From an uncultured Cellvibrionales bacterium (GTDB lineage Bacteria > Pseudomonadota > Gammaproteobacteria > Pseudomonadales > Cellvibrionaceae): DNA of 40,402 bases. The notes beneath the pieces were generated by a model. That model saw nothing but the letters and a program-made list of their open reading frames with translations, had not been told where the DNA came from and did no database searches. A program made the translations under genes and the position numbers. Shown here piece after piece: positions 31,911 to 40,402 of this stretch (within the stretch, counting starts at the first letter, position 1; every line of letters begins with the position of its first letter). Where the stretch lies: positions 1 to 40,402 of the forward strand of contig CAJWBQ010000039.1 in NCBI GenBank assembly GCA_913020115.1, written 5' to 3'.

Positions 31911-33524
31911 TTACTCTGTGAGAATCTGGGGGGATTTGCCGCTGCAGCAACGATATTGTTCGTAGTAGTTGGCTAGGAATTGGTCAAAACCTATCTCTTC
32001 TACAGCTTCTAGTTCGCGTTGTTTGCTATGTGACTCGGCAGCCATTGTAACAAATTCTGCAGTTTTCTCTGCATCTAAGGGCCTGTCGGTGAAGTAGGCT
32101 TTGTGCTGATCGGCGAGGTTCATCGCAAGCCGGAAAAATGATATGTCTTGAGATTTCATGTCGGCTAATATTTGCGCAGAGGGCGTTTGGCCTGGATCTT
32201 CGAGTTTAATTCTCTGGGCGTCTAAGCTCTGTTTGTATTGCTTGGTCTCGTAGACTGTGTCGAGCAAGGCCGATGTGGCTTCCATGTCGTTGAGTATCTC
32301 TGTGGCCCACTCGGTCATTTTCCGTTCGCTATTGCCGTTGAGCAAGCTTAGTTCTGGGTCACGGCCCTGGTTGACGATGCGAGTCTGATTTTCGAGTACG
32401 TTTCTGAAATCCAGTTCGTCTGTTTCGGGGCTGTCTTTGTAGACGCAGTACATTAAAAATGAGTCGAGGAAGTGAATTTGTTCTTCTGTTATACCAAGGG
32501 GGGCGTAGGGGTTTAAGTCTATGCAGCGCACTTCGATGTATTCTACTCCCCGCGAGGCGAGGGCGTTGAGTGCAGTTTCACCCGGCTTGGTGGTTCGTTT
32601 GGGGCGTATGCTGCTATAAAACTCGTTCTCAATTTGCAGCAGGCTGGTGTTGAGTTGCTGGTGCTTACCCTCTTCGTCTTTTGAGCCTATCTCGGCGTAT
32701 GTTGGGTGCTCTTCTGTAATGGCTTTGCAGAGGGTTCGAATGTAGGTGTCTAGGTTGTTGTAACAGACTATTAGCTTTTCTTGGGCTGCACTCTGGTAGC
32801 CTAAATTGCCCATGCGCAGTGAGGTGCCCTCGGGCATATGTAAGCTGTGTGTGTCGTTTCCGTAGGGGACAAGTGAGTGTTCCTGCCCTCGAACAAAACT
32901 TTTACAAACGGCAGGCGCGGCACCAAATAGGTAGACTAAGATCCAGAAATATCGACGAAAGTTTCTGATTAAACTGAAGTAACGCTGGGTTTTAAAATCT
33001 TGTAGAGACAGGGTGCTTTTTTCTTCTTCGTGAAGGTTTGCCCAAAACTCATCGGGTAGCGAGAAGTTGTAGTGAATACCGGCGATGGCTTGCATTTTGC
33101 GACCATAGCGCTGGCCTAAGCCCAAGCGATAGGCGGTTTTCATCTTGCCGGTGTTTGAGGTGCCGTAAAGCCCAACTGGAATTTCATCGTCATCGCCCAA
33201 CATGCATGGCATGGAGCTCACCCAAAGTGACTCATTGTCTATATTGGCATAGGTGTAGCGGTGTACTTCGTCGAGTTGAGCAAGCAATTCTTTTACGTCG
33301 CCTAGGGGTTCGGTTATGAACTCTAGGAGCGCTTCGCTGTAGTCGGTGGTGATGCGGGGGTGTGTTAGTGCTGAGCCTAGAGCTTGTGGGTGCCTCTGCT
33401 GGCTGAGTTCGCCGTCTCCGTTTATACGCAATGACTCTTTTTCAATTCCGCGCAATATGCCGGTAAGTAAAGCCGCTTTTTTGCTCGAAGTCATGGCACT
33501 GAGCCGCTGGCGAAAGTTTGACAC
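31911..33524 (-). CDS. gshA: Glutamate-cysteine ligase (proteobacterial type)
   Basis: The 537-residue protein has the GshA pattern: GILRGIEKESLRIN with the metal-binding glutamates, ALTHPRITTDYSEALLEFITEP, MPCML, GLYGTSNTGKMKTAYRLGLGQRYGR, MQAIAGIHYNFSLP and YIEVRCIDLNPYAPLGI. It makes gamma-glutamylcysteine, the first step to glutathione. Codon choice and length are normal for the family. A small gene lies 11 bp upstream and is likely cotranscribed. Confidence 0.96.
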   Translation of the reverse strand: MSNFRQRLSAMTSSKKAALLTGILRGIEKESLRINGDGELSQQRHPQALGSALTHPRITTDYSEALLEFITEPLGDVKELLAQLDEVHRYTYANIDNESLWVSSMPCMLGDDDEIPVGLYGTSNTGKMKTAYRLGLGQRYGRKMQAIAGIHYNFSLPDEFWANLHEEEKSTLSLQDFKTQRYFSLIRNFRRYFWILVYLFGAAPAVCKSFVRGQEHSLVPYGNDTHSLHMPEGTSLRMGNLGYQSAAQEKLIVCYNNLDTYIRTLCKAITEEHPTYAEIGSKDEEGKHQQLNTSLLQIENEFYSSIRPKRTTKPGETALNALASRGVEYIEVRCIDLNPYAPLGITEEQIHFLDSFLMYCVYKDSPETDELDFRNVLENQTRIVNQGRDPELSLLNGNSERKMTEWATEILNDMEATSALLDTVYETKQYKQSLDAQRIKLEDPGQTPSAQILADMKSQDISFFRLAMNLADQHKAYFTDRPLDAEKTAEFVTMAAESHSKQRELEAVEEIGFDQFLANYYEQYRCCSGKSPQILTE

Positions 33525-33535
33525 GATAGAAGTCC

Positions 33536-33868
33536 TTAAGGAATTAGAGGGGAGCTTTCAGGCTTGTTTTCTTCAACATTAGTAGACTCAATTGGGGTGT
33601 CCACTTCGATTTCAAGCTGTGTTTCGAAATCTTCCAAATTTGGTAGGTCTTCTGCTAGCACTATAGGGAGACGCTTTTCACTGAGTTCGCAGCTGAGCAG
33701 TTTTACCCGCTGGGTGTAGTCCTTAGAACTCACCTCAAACATTTGATTGATGGCTTCGTCTTTGTGTTGGGTGCAGTAAAGGCTACGAGTTTCACGGCCG
33801 CTCACCCACTCTTTCTGTTTGTTGAGCAGGTGTTTGAATTGGTTTTGGAGAACGAAAACGGTGCTCAT
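33536..33868 (-). CDS. Small conserved hypothetical protein upstream of gshA
   Basis: The 110-residue protein starts MSTVFVLQNQFKHLLNKQKEWVSGRETRSLYCTQHKDEAIN, then FEVSSKDYTQRVKLLSCELSEKRLP and an acidic tail. Start chosen at ATG 33868, where CGAGGT lies just upstream; an earlier in-frame ATG at 33886 has none. It has no signal peptide or membrane segment. I recall similar small proteins in pseudomonads but no function. Its stop is 11 bp from gshA. Confidence 0.78.
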   Translation of the reverse strand: MSTVFVLQNQFKHLLNKQKEWVSGRETRSLYCTQHKDEAINQMFEVSSKDYTQRVKLLSCELSEKRLPIVLAEDLPNLEDFETQLEIEVDTPIESTNVEENKPESSPLIP

Positions 33869-33943
33869 GATACCTCGTGAATACAATGTGAGAGCGCTTA
33901 GGCAAGTGATGATTAGGGCAGTTTACCTTTAAAAAACACGGCA

Positions 33944-34753
33944 TCAAAGAAAATGTTTAACCTTGTCTTTATAGCTGCGGCTCATTTTTAAACGGTCGCC
34001 AGAATCTAGGGTAAGTTGATATTCGCCGTTGATATGGGCACTTACCTTCTCTACGCGCTCTAGGTTCACAATGGTTGAACGGTGGATGCGTTGGAATATG
34101 TCTGGGTTGAGCTGTTGCTCAAGTTCCTTCATGGTGATGCGCATCACATGAATAATGCCGCCCTCGTGAATGCACATGTAGTCGCCCGCAGCATCAACCC
34201 AAGCAATATCTCGGCTTAGAATCCGGGTGATATTTTGACCGTCTTTAATTGATATTTTATCGGGATACTTGGTGCTGAGAGGTTTGCCTTCGTCTAGTAG
34301 GCGCTGCAGTTGCTCGGGGGCTTGCTGCGTGAGATGGCCAATCATGGACATTAATCGCGATTTGTCGTCGACCGAGATTTGCTGTTGCTTGTGTACCCGA
34401 GCGCGTTCAAGCGCTAGGGCCAGGCTGTTTTCATCGGCTGGCTTCAAAATGTAGTCAATGGCGTGGACTTTGAAGGCATCTACGGCATATTGATCATAGG
34501 CGGTAACAAACACCACCATAGGCATCGCATCGCCTTGTAGGTGCTTGATGACTTCGAAGCCGTTCATTCCAGGCATTTGTATATCGAGAAAAAGCAGATC
34601 GGGGTTTAGGTCTATGGTAGCGTCGATGGCTTCTCGGCCTGTGCTGCACTCGCCCACTACTTCTATATCACCGAATTCCTTCAGTCGTAATTTCAACCCG
34701 CGGCGGGCGAGGTTTTCATCGTCAACGATAAGAACGCGCAAGTTTTTGTCCAT
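33944..34753 (-). CDS. LytTR-family response regulator (AlgR-like)
   Basis: The 269-residue protein has a receiver domain with the acidic pair DDEN (11-14), phospho-acceptor D57 in FLDIQMPG, T84 in FVTAYD and K104 in ILKPAD. A LytTR DNA-binding domain follows from about residue 165 (DKISIKDGQNITRIL, DIAWVDAAGDYMCIHEG, FQRIHRSTIVNLERV, LDSGDRLKMSRSYKDKV). It starts 5 bp after the sensor kinase stop, so the two form an operon. It resembles Pseudomonas AlgR in type; the regulon cannot be read from this window. Confidence 0.92.
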   Translation of the reverse strand: MDKNLRVLIVDDENLARRGLKLRLKEFGDIEVVGECSTGREAIDATIDLNPDLLFLDIQMPGMNGFEVIKHLQGDAMPMVVFVTAYDQYAVDAFKVHAIDYILKPADENSLALALERARVHKQQQISVDDKSRLMSMIGHLTQQAPEQLQRLLDEGKPLSTKYPDKISIKDGQNITRILSRDIAWVDAAGDYMCIHEGGIIHVMRITMKELEQQLNPDIFQRIHRSTIVNLERVEKVSAHINGEYQLTLDSGDRLKMSRSYKDKVKHFL

Positions 34754-34758
34754 AATAC

Positions 34759-35820
34759 TTAACCGTGCTCAAAAGGTAGGCGCAAAGAAATCATTAGGCC
34801 CCCTTCTTCTAAGTTGGTGAGCTGTAAGCTTTGTTTGTCGCCATAGGCCTGCAGCATCCGTGAACGTGTATTGTTGATGCCCACTCCGCGGGAGGGTAAA
34901 TCTTCGGGCTTGCAGTCGAGGCCAGGACCGTTGTCCCGTAGTTCCAAGTGCAGCTCATTGGCTCGGACATTGCCAATGAGCACTATTTCGCCGCCTTTTT
35001 CTTGAGTCGCTATAGCGTATTTTATTGCGTTCTCAACTAGGGGCTGCAGTAACAAACTTGGCACTAGAGCTGTTTGGGCCTCGGCGCTGATCTCAATGTT
35101 CACCTTTAAACGCTCCTCGAAACGCAGCTGCTCTATGCCCAAGTACAAGTTGAGTGCGTCGACTTCTTGGCTGAGAGAAATTTTCTGCATTGGGTCATTG
35201 TCTAAAGAATAGCGTAAAAATTTACTGAGCTGAGTAATCATTCCGTTAGCGGTGCGGGTTTCTTTTTCGAGAATTAGGGTAGAAATGGCATTGAGTGTGT
35301 TGAATAGAAAATGTGGGTTGAGCTGATAGCGTAGCATTTTAAGCTGGGCAATTTGCGCTAGGTTGATGGCTTGCAGGGTTTTCTCTTTTTCGTCGATCAA
35401 GGCCTGATAGAACTTGATACTAAAATACAAACAGGACCAACTCAAAATGATGAAAAATGAGTAGGAGAACCAGGCAATAAACTCTTCCAGTGCGGGCAGA
35501 GATTCTTCGGTTTCAAAAAACTGGAAATAATAATGCATTTTCAGCCAAGACCAGATCCCGGTCACCACGGCAACACCAAGCAGCGTGAGGGCACTCCGTT
35601 TTAGTGGAGGAGTCATCCATATATGCTGAAACCAGTAGCGCAGCAGCAGGCTGAATATTAAGCCTGAAGCCGCAGCCAGGGCTGCGTAGCCCAGTTGCAG
35701 CAGGGCGTGCTCCTCCCAAAAGATGGCCTTCATTTCTACAAATAAGGCATACCCCACCCAACCAAATAGCTGCAGTGCCCAGAATAGTATTTTTCGGTTA
35801 ACGGACTGCAGTGTAGCCAT
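34759..35820 (-). CDS. LytS/AlgZ-type membrane sensor histidine kinase
   Basis: The 353-residue protein has four predicted membrane helices (about residues 10-30, 40-62, 77-95 and 115-137) and little outside the membrane. The His_kinase (PF06580-type) domain has H170 in QLNPHFLFNTLNAIS. A C-terminal ATPase has PSLLLQPLVENAIKYA, LRDNGPGLD and GVGINNTRSRM. This is the atypical class that pairs with LytTR regulators, and its partner follows directly. The signal sensed is unknown. Confidence 0.93.
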   Translation of the reverse strand: MATLQSVNRKILFWALQLFGWVGYALFVEMKAIFWEEHALLQLGYAALAAASGLIFSLLLRYWFQHIWMTPPLKRSALTLLGVAVVTGIWSWLKMHYYFQFFETEESLPALEEFIAWFSYSFFIILSWSCLYFSIKFYQALIDEKEKTLQAINLAQIAQLKMLRYQLNPHFLFNTLNAISTLILEKETRTANGMITQLSKFLRYSLDNDPMQKISLSQEVDALNLYLGIEQLRFEERLKVNIEISAEAQTALVPSLLLQPLVENAIKYAIATQEKGGEIVLIGNVRANELHLELRDNGPGLDCKPEDLPSRGVGINNTRSRMLQAYGDKQSLQLTNLEEGGLMISLRLPFEHG

Positions 35821-35934
35821 GATGGATTTCCAGAGACATTGAGGTGCGCAGCATTGGCCGCGAGCCTCAATTATAGGGATTGCTTGCTCGCTGGCTATGG
35901 CAACTGCCGCATAGCCAAGTCGAGTTGCCGCAGT

Positions 35935-38268
35935 TTAGAGGCGTTTGCCTTTTTTGGCATTCGCCTGGGCAAAGAGCGCGGCCATGGCGCCGCTGGGTGC
36001 GGGTTGTTGGGATTGTTGTTTTGAGCGATTATCTCTCGATTCACCACGTTTACTTTGAGACTGAGTGCCGCCCTGCTTGCGCTCACTTTTCTCACCCGGT
36101 TGATCGTCCATACGCATACTCAGGCCGATACGATTGCGTGGTGCATCAACTTCCATCACCTTTACTTTAACAATATCACCGGCTTTCACTACGTCGCGAG
36201 GGTCTTTGACGAAGCTGTTGGCCAGTGCGGATATGTGTACCAAGCCGTCCTGATGCACGCCAATGTCCACAAAAGCCCCGAAATTAGTGACATTGGTAAT
36301 AGTGCCTTCGAGAATCATGCCGGGTTTTAGGTGAGATACTTTTTCAATGCCCTCTTGAAACTGTGCTGTTTTAAATTCGGGGCGGGGGTCACGGCCGGGT
36401 TTGTCCAGTTCGTTGATAATATCTGTGACAGTCGGTAGGCCAACCAAATCACTTGTGTAGTCTTTTGCATTTAGGCCTCTCAAAAACCCAGAGTCTCCTA
36501 CTAAGCCTTTGATATTTCTTTGGTTTTTCGCAGCGATGGCTTCAACAACGGCATAGGACTCGGGGTGAACGCCGGAGGCGTCTAGTGGGTTTTCTGCACC
36601 CGCTATACGCAGAAATCCAGCCGCTTGCTCAAAGGTCTTAGCGCCGAAGCGAGGCACCTTTTTCAGATCGGCGCGACGTTCGAATACGCCATTGAGGTCG
36701 CGAAATTCCACTATATTGTTGGCAATACTCTGATTTAGACCCGAGACCTTGGCCAGAAGCGGCGCTGAGGCGGTGTTCACTTCTACGCCCACCGCGTTCA
36801 CACAGTCTTCTACGATGGTATCTAGCGCTCTGGCCAGCTGAGATTGCGAAACATCGTGTTGATATTGGCCCACCCCAATAGATTTAGGGTCGATCTTTAC
36901 CAGCTCTGCCAAGGGGTCCTGCAGGCGCCTAGCAATGGAGATAGCGCCGCGAATGGTGACGTCTAAATCTGGAAATTCTTTGGCCGCAAATTCACTGGCG
37001 GAGTAAATGGAAGCGCCCGCTTCATTAACAATCACCTTTTGAGCATTAATGTCACTGTGACGCTTCAATACGTCGGCGACAAACTTTTCGGTCTCCCGCG
37101 AGGCCGTTCCGTTGCCGATCGCAATCAGGCCAACATTGTGCTTTTGGCAGAGGTGCACCAGCATCGCCTCTGATTCTTGGACGCGGTTGTGTGGCGGCGT
37201 TGGAAACATGGCCCCGTGATCAACTACCTTGCCTGTGGCGTCTACCACAGCAACTTTTACGCCTGTGCGCAGGCCGGGGTCTAGGCCAATAGTGGCTTTC
37301 TGACCGGCGGGTGCCGCCAGCAGCAGATCTTTCATATTTGAGCCAAAAACCTGAATGGCGCCTTCTTCGGCGCGCTCTCGAATGCCACTCAGTAAGTCTG
37401 TTTCAAGGTGGGTTAGTAACTTTACCCGCCAGGTCCAGCGAACGACTTCACCCAGCCACTTGTCAGCGGGGCGGTCTTGGTTCCTTATTTGCCAGTGCTC
37501 GGCCACCATTGATTCGCAGGGGTGCGCTAGGCTGCGGTCACTCTCGTCACCCACAGTGACGCTGATGCTTAAAACGCCTTCATTGCGACCACGAAAAATT
37601 GCTAATGCTCGGTGAGACGGTATCTTATTCAGCGCTTCATCGTATTCGAAATAGTCACGGAATTTCGCGCCTTCTTCCTCTTTGCCCTTAACCAGGCGGG
37701 CGCTTACATTGGCTTCGTCGGTAAGAAAGCGTCGCAGTTTACCAAGCAGGGCCGCATCTTCGGAGAATTGCTCCATCAGTATCTGCTTGGCGCCATCCAG
37801 TGCGGCCTTGGTGTCGACTACTTTGTGCTCTTCATTGAGGTATTTGGCAGCCTCCTCTTCCGGCTCGAGCTGGGGCGTGTTCATTAAGCTCTCGGCCAGC
37901 GGCCCAAGCCCGGCTTCGCGGGCAATCATAGCCTTTGTACGACGCTTTACCTTGTATGGGAGGTAGAGATCTTCAAGGGTGGTTTTGGTATCGGCGCCCT
38001 TTATCGCGGCTTCCAATTCTGGATTCATTTTGTCCTGATCAATAATGCTTTTCAGGATAGTGGCGCGGCGATCCTCCAATTCACGTAAGTAGCGCAGCCG
38101 CTCTTCCAGCGTTCGCATTTGCGTATCATCAAGCCCGCCGGTCACTTCCTTTCGGTAGCGAGAGATGAATGGCACAGTAGCGCCCTCGTCCAGTAAATCG
38201 ACAGCAGCCGAGACTTGTGATTGTTGTACATTCAGTTCGGTGGCGATGCGTTGCAATAGCGTATTCAT
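35935..38268 (-). CDS. tex: RNA-binding transcription accessory protein Tex
   Basis: The 777-residue protein has the Tex layout: N-terminal ATVPFISRYRKEVTGGLDD, then LEDLYLPYKVKRRTKAMIAREAGLGPLA, a YqgF-type fold (GLDPGLRTGVKVAVVDATGKVVD), helix-hairpin-helix segments (APLLAKVSGLNQSIANNIVEFRDLNG, RFGAKTFEQAAGFLRI) and a C-terminal S1 domain (LEGTITNVTNFGAFVDIGVHQDGLVHISAL, about residues 650-720). A basic low-complexity tail follows. Tex binds nucleic acids and affects transcription. It lies upstream of the sensor kinase on the same strand, separated by 114 bp in which no gene is seen. Confidence 0.96.
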   Translation of the reverse strand: MNTLLQRIATELNVQQSQVSAAVDLLDEGATVPFISRYRKEVTGGLDDTQMRTLEERLRYLRELEDRRATILKSIIDQDKMNPELEAAIKGADTKTTLEDLYLPYKVKRRTKAMIAREAGLGPLAESLMNTPQLEPEEEAAKYLNEEHKVVDTKAALDGAKQILMEQFSEDAALLGKLRRFLTDEANVSARLVKGKEEEGAKFRDYFEYDEALNKIPSHRALAIFRGRNEGVLSISVTVGDESDRSLAHPCESMVAEHWQIRNQDRPADKWLGEVVRWTWRVKLLTHLETDLLSGIRERAEEGAIQVFGSNMKDLLLAAPAGQKATIGLDPGLRTGVKVAVVDATGKVVDHGAMFPTPPHNRVQESEAMLVHLCQKHNVGLIAIGNGTASRETEKFVADVLKRHSDINAQKVIVNEAGASIYSASEFAAKEFPDLDVTIRGAISIARRLQDPLAELVKIDPKSIGVGQYQHDVSQSQLARALDTIVEDCVNAVGVEVNTASAPLLAKVSGLNQSIANNIVEFRDLNGVFERRADLKKVPRFGAKTFEQAAGFLRIAGAENPLDASGVHPESYAVVEAIAAKNQRNIKGLVGDSGFLRGLNAKDYTSDLVGLPTVTDIINELDKPGRDPRPEFKTAQFQEGIEKVSHLKPGMILEGTITNVTNFGAFVDIGVHQDGLVHISALANSFVKDPRDVVKAGDIVKVKVMEVDAPRNRIGLSMRMDDQPGEKSERKQGGTQSQSKRGESRDNRSKQQSQQPAPSGAMAALFAQANAKKGKRL

Positions 38269-38575
38269 GAAGGGCGGGAACTCTTACTGCGAAAGGGTGA
38301 TTGGGCCAGTTGCGACCCTTGTTGTCGGTGCATTATGCGCAAAATCGTGGCGGCCCAACAGTCTTGAATTTGCTTTATTTCCGTGGCAGAGCTCACGGGA
38401 TCCATAAATAGGGCTGAGGAGTGGACCAAATCAAGCCAATTTCGGTAAGAGACTGTTAAGAGAACGTAAAGAGCAAGGACAGAGTCTTACTTGAGGCATA
38501 CACTTGCAGGCTCTACGCCAGAAGCTGGCAAGCTCAGTCATTTAAGCTTATTCACATTAAGGAATGTTAGTCGCA
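38269..38575. other. Intergenic gap between divergent tex and RND adaptor genes
   Basis: These 307 bases hold no supported gene. They should contain both promoters. On the minus strand a CATAAT lies near 38332-38337 before tex with only a weak -35. On the plus strand I find no convincing -35/-10 pair. Two short hairpins are seen, CCGTG...CACGG (38381-38398) and GCCAG-AAG-CTGGC (38517-38529), which could be operator-like, but nothing ties them to a known regulator. TAAGGA (38558-38563) is the probable ribosome-binding site of the adaptor gene. Confidence 0.5.
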
Positions 38576-39766
38576 ATGAGTAAGACTCTTTTGAAGAAAA
38601 TTCCCCTTCCCTTACTGATCATTACTGTGGGCGGTGCTTTGATATTTGGCCTGGCTACCTTGAAACCGAAACCTCTACCTTTGGCTGAAGTGATGCCGCC
38701 TCCACAAGATGTTGCGGTTATGCTTGCAAACCCTCAAGTTCAGAGCCTAAACGTGAAAGCTCAGGGCACGGTGACGCCCAAGAGAGAAATTACCTTGGTG
38801 ACTCAAGTGGCAGGCAGCGTTGTCAGCGTCGACGAGAATTTTGTCAATGGTGGTTTTTTCAATGAGGGCAGTGCTCTGATTAAAGTTGATGACCGTGATT
38901 ACCAATTAGCGCTTATCCGAGCAAAGGCCAGAGTGGCCGAGGCGGCTCAAGTGCTGGCGTCTGAAAAAGGCCGAGCTTATCAAGCTAAGCGGGAATGGCG
39001 CGATTTGGGCAACAAAGAAGCCAACGAATTGTTTTTGAGAAAGCCACAATTGGCGGCGGCTAGCGCTAATTTGGAAGCGGCAAAGGCCGATCAGGCTAAG
39101 GCTGAGCTTGATATTGAGCGCACCAGCATCAGTGTGCCGTTTGCAGGCCGCATTCGAGAAACTTCGGTAAATCTAGGCCAATACCTGAGTCCAGGCAGCA
39201 AAGTGGCTGCAGTGTACGATACGAGCGTAGCAGAAATTCGTTTGGCCCTCACCGACCGTCAAGCAGCATTAGTCGACCTGCCTCTGGGCAAGCGACGTGC
39301 GGGTTCGGACTCGGGCGCAGCGGTCATTATATCTGGAGTGATAGCCGGTGAGCGATACACTTGGAAGGGGCGCATTGTAAGAACAGACGCCAGTATCGAT
39401 ACCAGTTCACGCTTCTATTATGTAGTGGCTGAAGTGGTTGACCCATTTGTGGCGAACCCAGAAAGTGCGCAAGTGCCATTAGTAGTGGGCTTGTTCGTCG
39501 ATGCTGAAATTGCCGGTCGTGAAATTGACAATGTAATTACCCTACCTCGCGAGGCCCTGTTTAAGCGTGATTGGGTATATACCTTGGACGTGGAAAATAG
39601 AATTCAAGCCAAGCAAGTAACGCTTTTACATGTGGGCGAAACCCAGGCCTGGGTGAAGGGTGATATTGCCTCAGGGGAAAAAATTGTCGTGGCCAAACAA
39701 GGCTACTTAAGTGAGGGGGTTGTGGTAAACCCTCAGCCCGTTAATACACTCGTGGCGGGGGGTTAA
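38576..39766 (+). CDS. RND efflux periplasmic adaptor (membrane fusion protein)
   Basis: The 396-residue protein has an N-terminal membrane anchor (LPLLIITVGGALIFGLATL). A split lipoyl-type domain follows (KREITLVTQVAGSVVSVDENFVNGG, then TSISVPFAGRIRETSVNLGQYLSPG) around a coiled-coil hairpin (about residues 120-185), and a beta-barrel region ends in VITLPREALFKRDWVYTLD. Start chosen at ATG 38576; an ATG 12 bases earlier touches the Shine-Dalgarno sequence TAAGGA. The pump gene starts 1 base after its stop. The substrate is not predictable. Confidence 0.93.
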   Translation: MSKTLLKKIPLPLLIITVGGALIFGLATLKPKPLPLAEVMPPPQDVAVMLANPQVQSLNVKAQGTVTPKREITLVTQVAGSVVSVDENFVNGGFFNEGSALIKVDDRDYQLALIRAKARVAEAAQVLASEKGRAYQAKREWRDLGNKEANELFLRKPQLAAASANLEAAKADQAKAELDIERTSISVPFAGRIRETSVNLGQYLSPGSKVAAVYDTSVAEIRLALTDRQAALVDLPLGKRRAGSDSGAAVIISGVIAGERYTWKGRIVRTDASIDTSSRFYYVVAEVVDPFVANPESAQVPLVVGLFVDAEIAGREIDNVITLPREALFKRDWVYTLDVENRIQAKQVTLLHVGETQAWVKGDIASGEKIVVAKQGYLSEGVVVNPQPVNTLVAGG

Positions 39767-39767
39767 A

Positions 39768-40402
39768 ATGAATCGTTTGATTCAGTGGTTTATTGACAAT
39801 CCAGTGGCCGCTAATTTGCTGATGGTGGTGATTATAATTGGCGGCATATTTAGCTTGCCGAATATGAATAAAGAAGTTTTTCCCGGCGTTGAAACCAATG
39901 TTATTCAGGTGAGTGTTCCCTACCCTGGTGCCGGACCTTCCGAAGTTGAAGAACAAATTGTACAGCGAGTGGAAGAGGCGGTTGCCGACCTCGATGGCAT
40001 TGAAGAAATTCGTTCTACTGCAAGGTTAGGCAGAGCGAGCATCAATATAGAGGCCGTTAATGGTTTTGATGCTCAGCGACTACTGAACGACGTGAAAGGC
40101 CGAGTAGATGCAATTCCGACCCTGCCGGTTGATGCCGAGCGGCCCATAGTGACCCAGGCCTTGTGGCGTCACGAAGTGATTAGTATTGGCTTGTATGGTG
40201 ACGTGGACGAGCGTGCACTTAAAGTCGCCGGGGACAAAATGCGTGACGAATTGTCGCTCATTAAAGAAATCTCGATGGTTGAACTACAAGCCGTTCGTGA
40301 CGAAGAAATGTCAATTGAGTTGTCGGAGGAGGCCCTGCGGCACTACAACTTAAGTTTTGAGCAAGTGGTCGGCGCGATCCGCGGTTCCTCTTTGAATTTG
40401 CC
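39768..40402 (+). CDS. RND family efflux transporter permease, N-terminal part (cut by window edge)
   Basis: The first 211 residues are visible and the frame is open to the right edge. MNRLIQWFIDNPVAANLLMVVIIIGGIFSLPNMNKEVFPGVETNVIQV is the first membrane helix and the start of the periplasmic porter domain. PYPGAGPSEVEEQIVQRVEEAVADLDGIEEIRSTA is the typical RND segment. The VAANLLMVV wording is that of the AcrB/HAE1-like efflux group. It forms an operon with the adaptor; no outer-membrane channel gene is visible. Confidence 0.92.
   Translation, partial: MNRLIQWFIDNPVAANLLMVVIIIGGIFSLPNMNKEVFPGVETNVIQVSVPYPGAGPSEVEEQIVQRVEEAVADLDGIEEIRSTARLGRASINIEAVNGFDAQRLLNDVKGRVDAIPTLPVDAERPIVTQALWRHEVISIGLYGDVDERALKVAGDKMRDELSLIKEISMVELQAVRDEEMSIELSEEALRHYNLSFEQVVGAIRGSSLNL

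Noticed and set aside
1..40402. Prophage, CRISPR, toxin-antitoxin or defence system
   Set aside because: No such genes or repeat arrays were seen; nearly all genes belong to conserved housekeeping families.

Overview
The window reads as a chromosomal core segment of a gammaproteobacterium, most likely a marine member of the Cellvibrionales close to the Pseudomonas branch. This rests on gene content and on protein resemblance recalled from memory, not on a search. Two conserved gammaproteobacterial blocks are joined here: recG...spoT-rpoZ-gmk-yicC-rph...pyrE-slmA...coaBC-radC-rpmBG-mutM-coaD (as in E. coli) and rsmD-ftsY-ftsE-ftsX-rpoH. Pseudomonas-like features are overlaid: oxyR next to recG, a Crc homologue between rph and pyrE, algC-argB after coaBC, and dsbB next to rsd/algQ. 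There are no rRNA or tRNA genes, CRISPR arrays, prophages or intact insertion sequences. Coding density is high.

Layout. 1-7 kb (mostly minus strand): recG (cut by the left edge), oxyR, a divergent SDR-type epimerase, ridA, and yicC-gmk-rpoZ-spoT. 7-9.7 kb: rph and crc face each other across a hairpin-rich repeat cluster, followed by pyrE. 9.7-16 kb: a secreted coiled-coil protein, slmA, argB, an unusually long membrane-anchored algC, and coaBC. The dut gene normally found between coaBC and algC is missing. 16-18.6 kb: radC, rpmB-rpmG behind a good sigma-70 promoter, mutM, coaD. 18.7-23.2 kb: rsmD, ftsY-ftsE-ftsX, rpoH. 23.3-25.4 kb: a DUF423 membrane protein, trmB, a Pmp3-like peptide and a DUF2959-like lipoprotein. 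25.4-30.4 kb: the ABC-F protein YheS, a TIGR02444-type protein, a lipoprotein FKBP isomerase, a WD40 lipoprotein, and rsd. 30.5-33.9 kb: dsbB, an orphan FliL-like periplasmic protein, a 258-bp palindromic element, gshA and a small partner gene. 33.9-38.3 kb: a LytS/LytTR-type two-component pair and tex. 38.6 kb to the end: an RND efflux adaptor and the start of its pump.

The genes are mostly housekeeping: nucleotide, coenzyme A, arginine and glutathione synthesis; DNA repair; ribosome assembly; and protein targeting and division. Several global regulators lie among them: SpoT, OxyR, RpoH, Rsd, SlmA, Crc and a LytTR regulator. I do not see a convincing new multi-gene system. The parts most worth a second look are two non-coding palindromic elements placed at tail-to-tail gene junctions, a Crc homologue that has lost nearly all exonuclease III catalytic residues, the long AlgC together with the missing dut, and a few uncharacterised envelope proteins.
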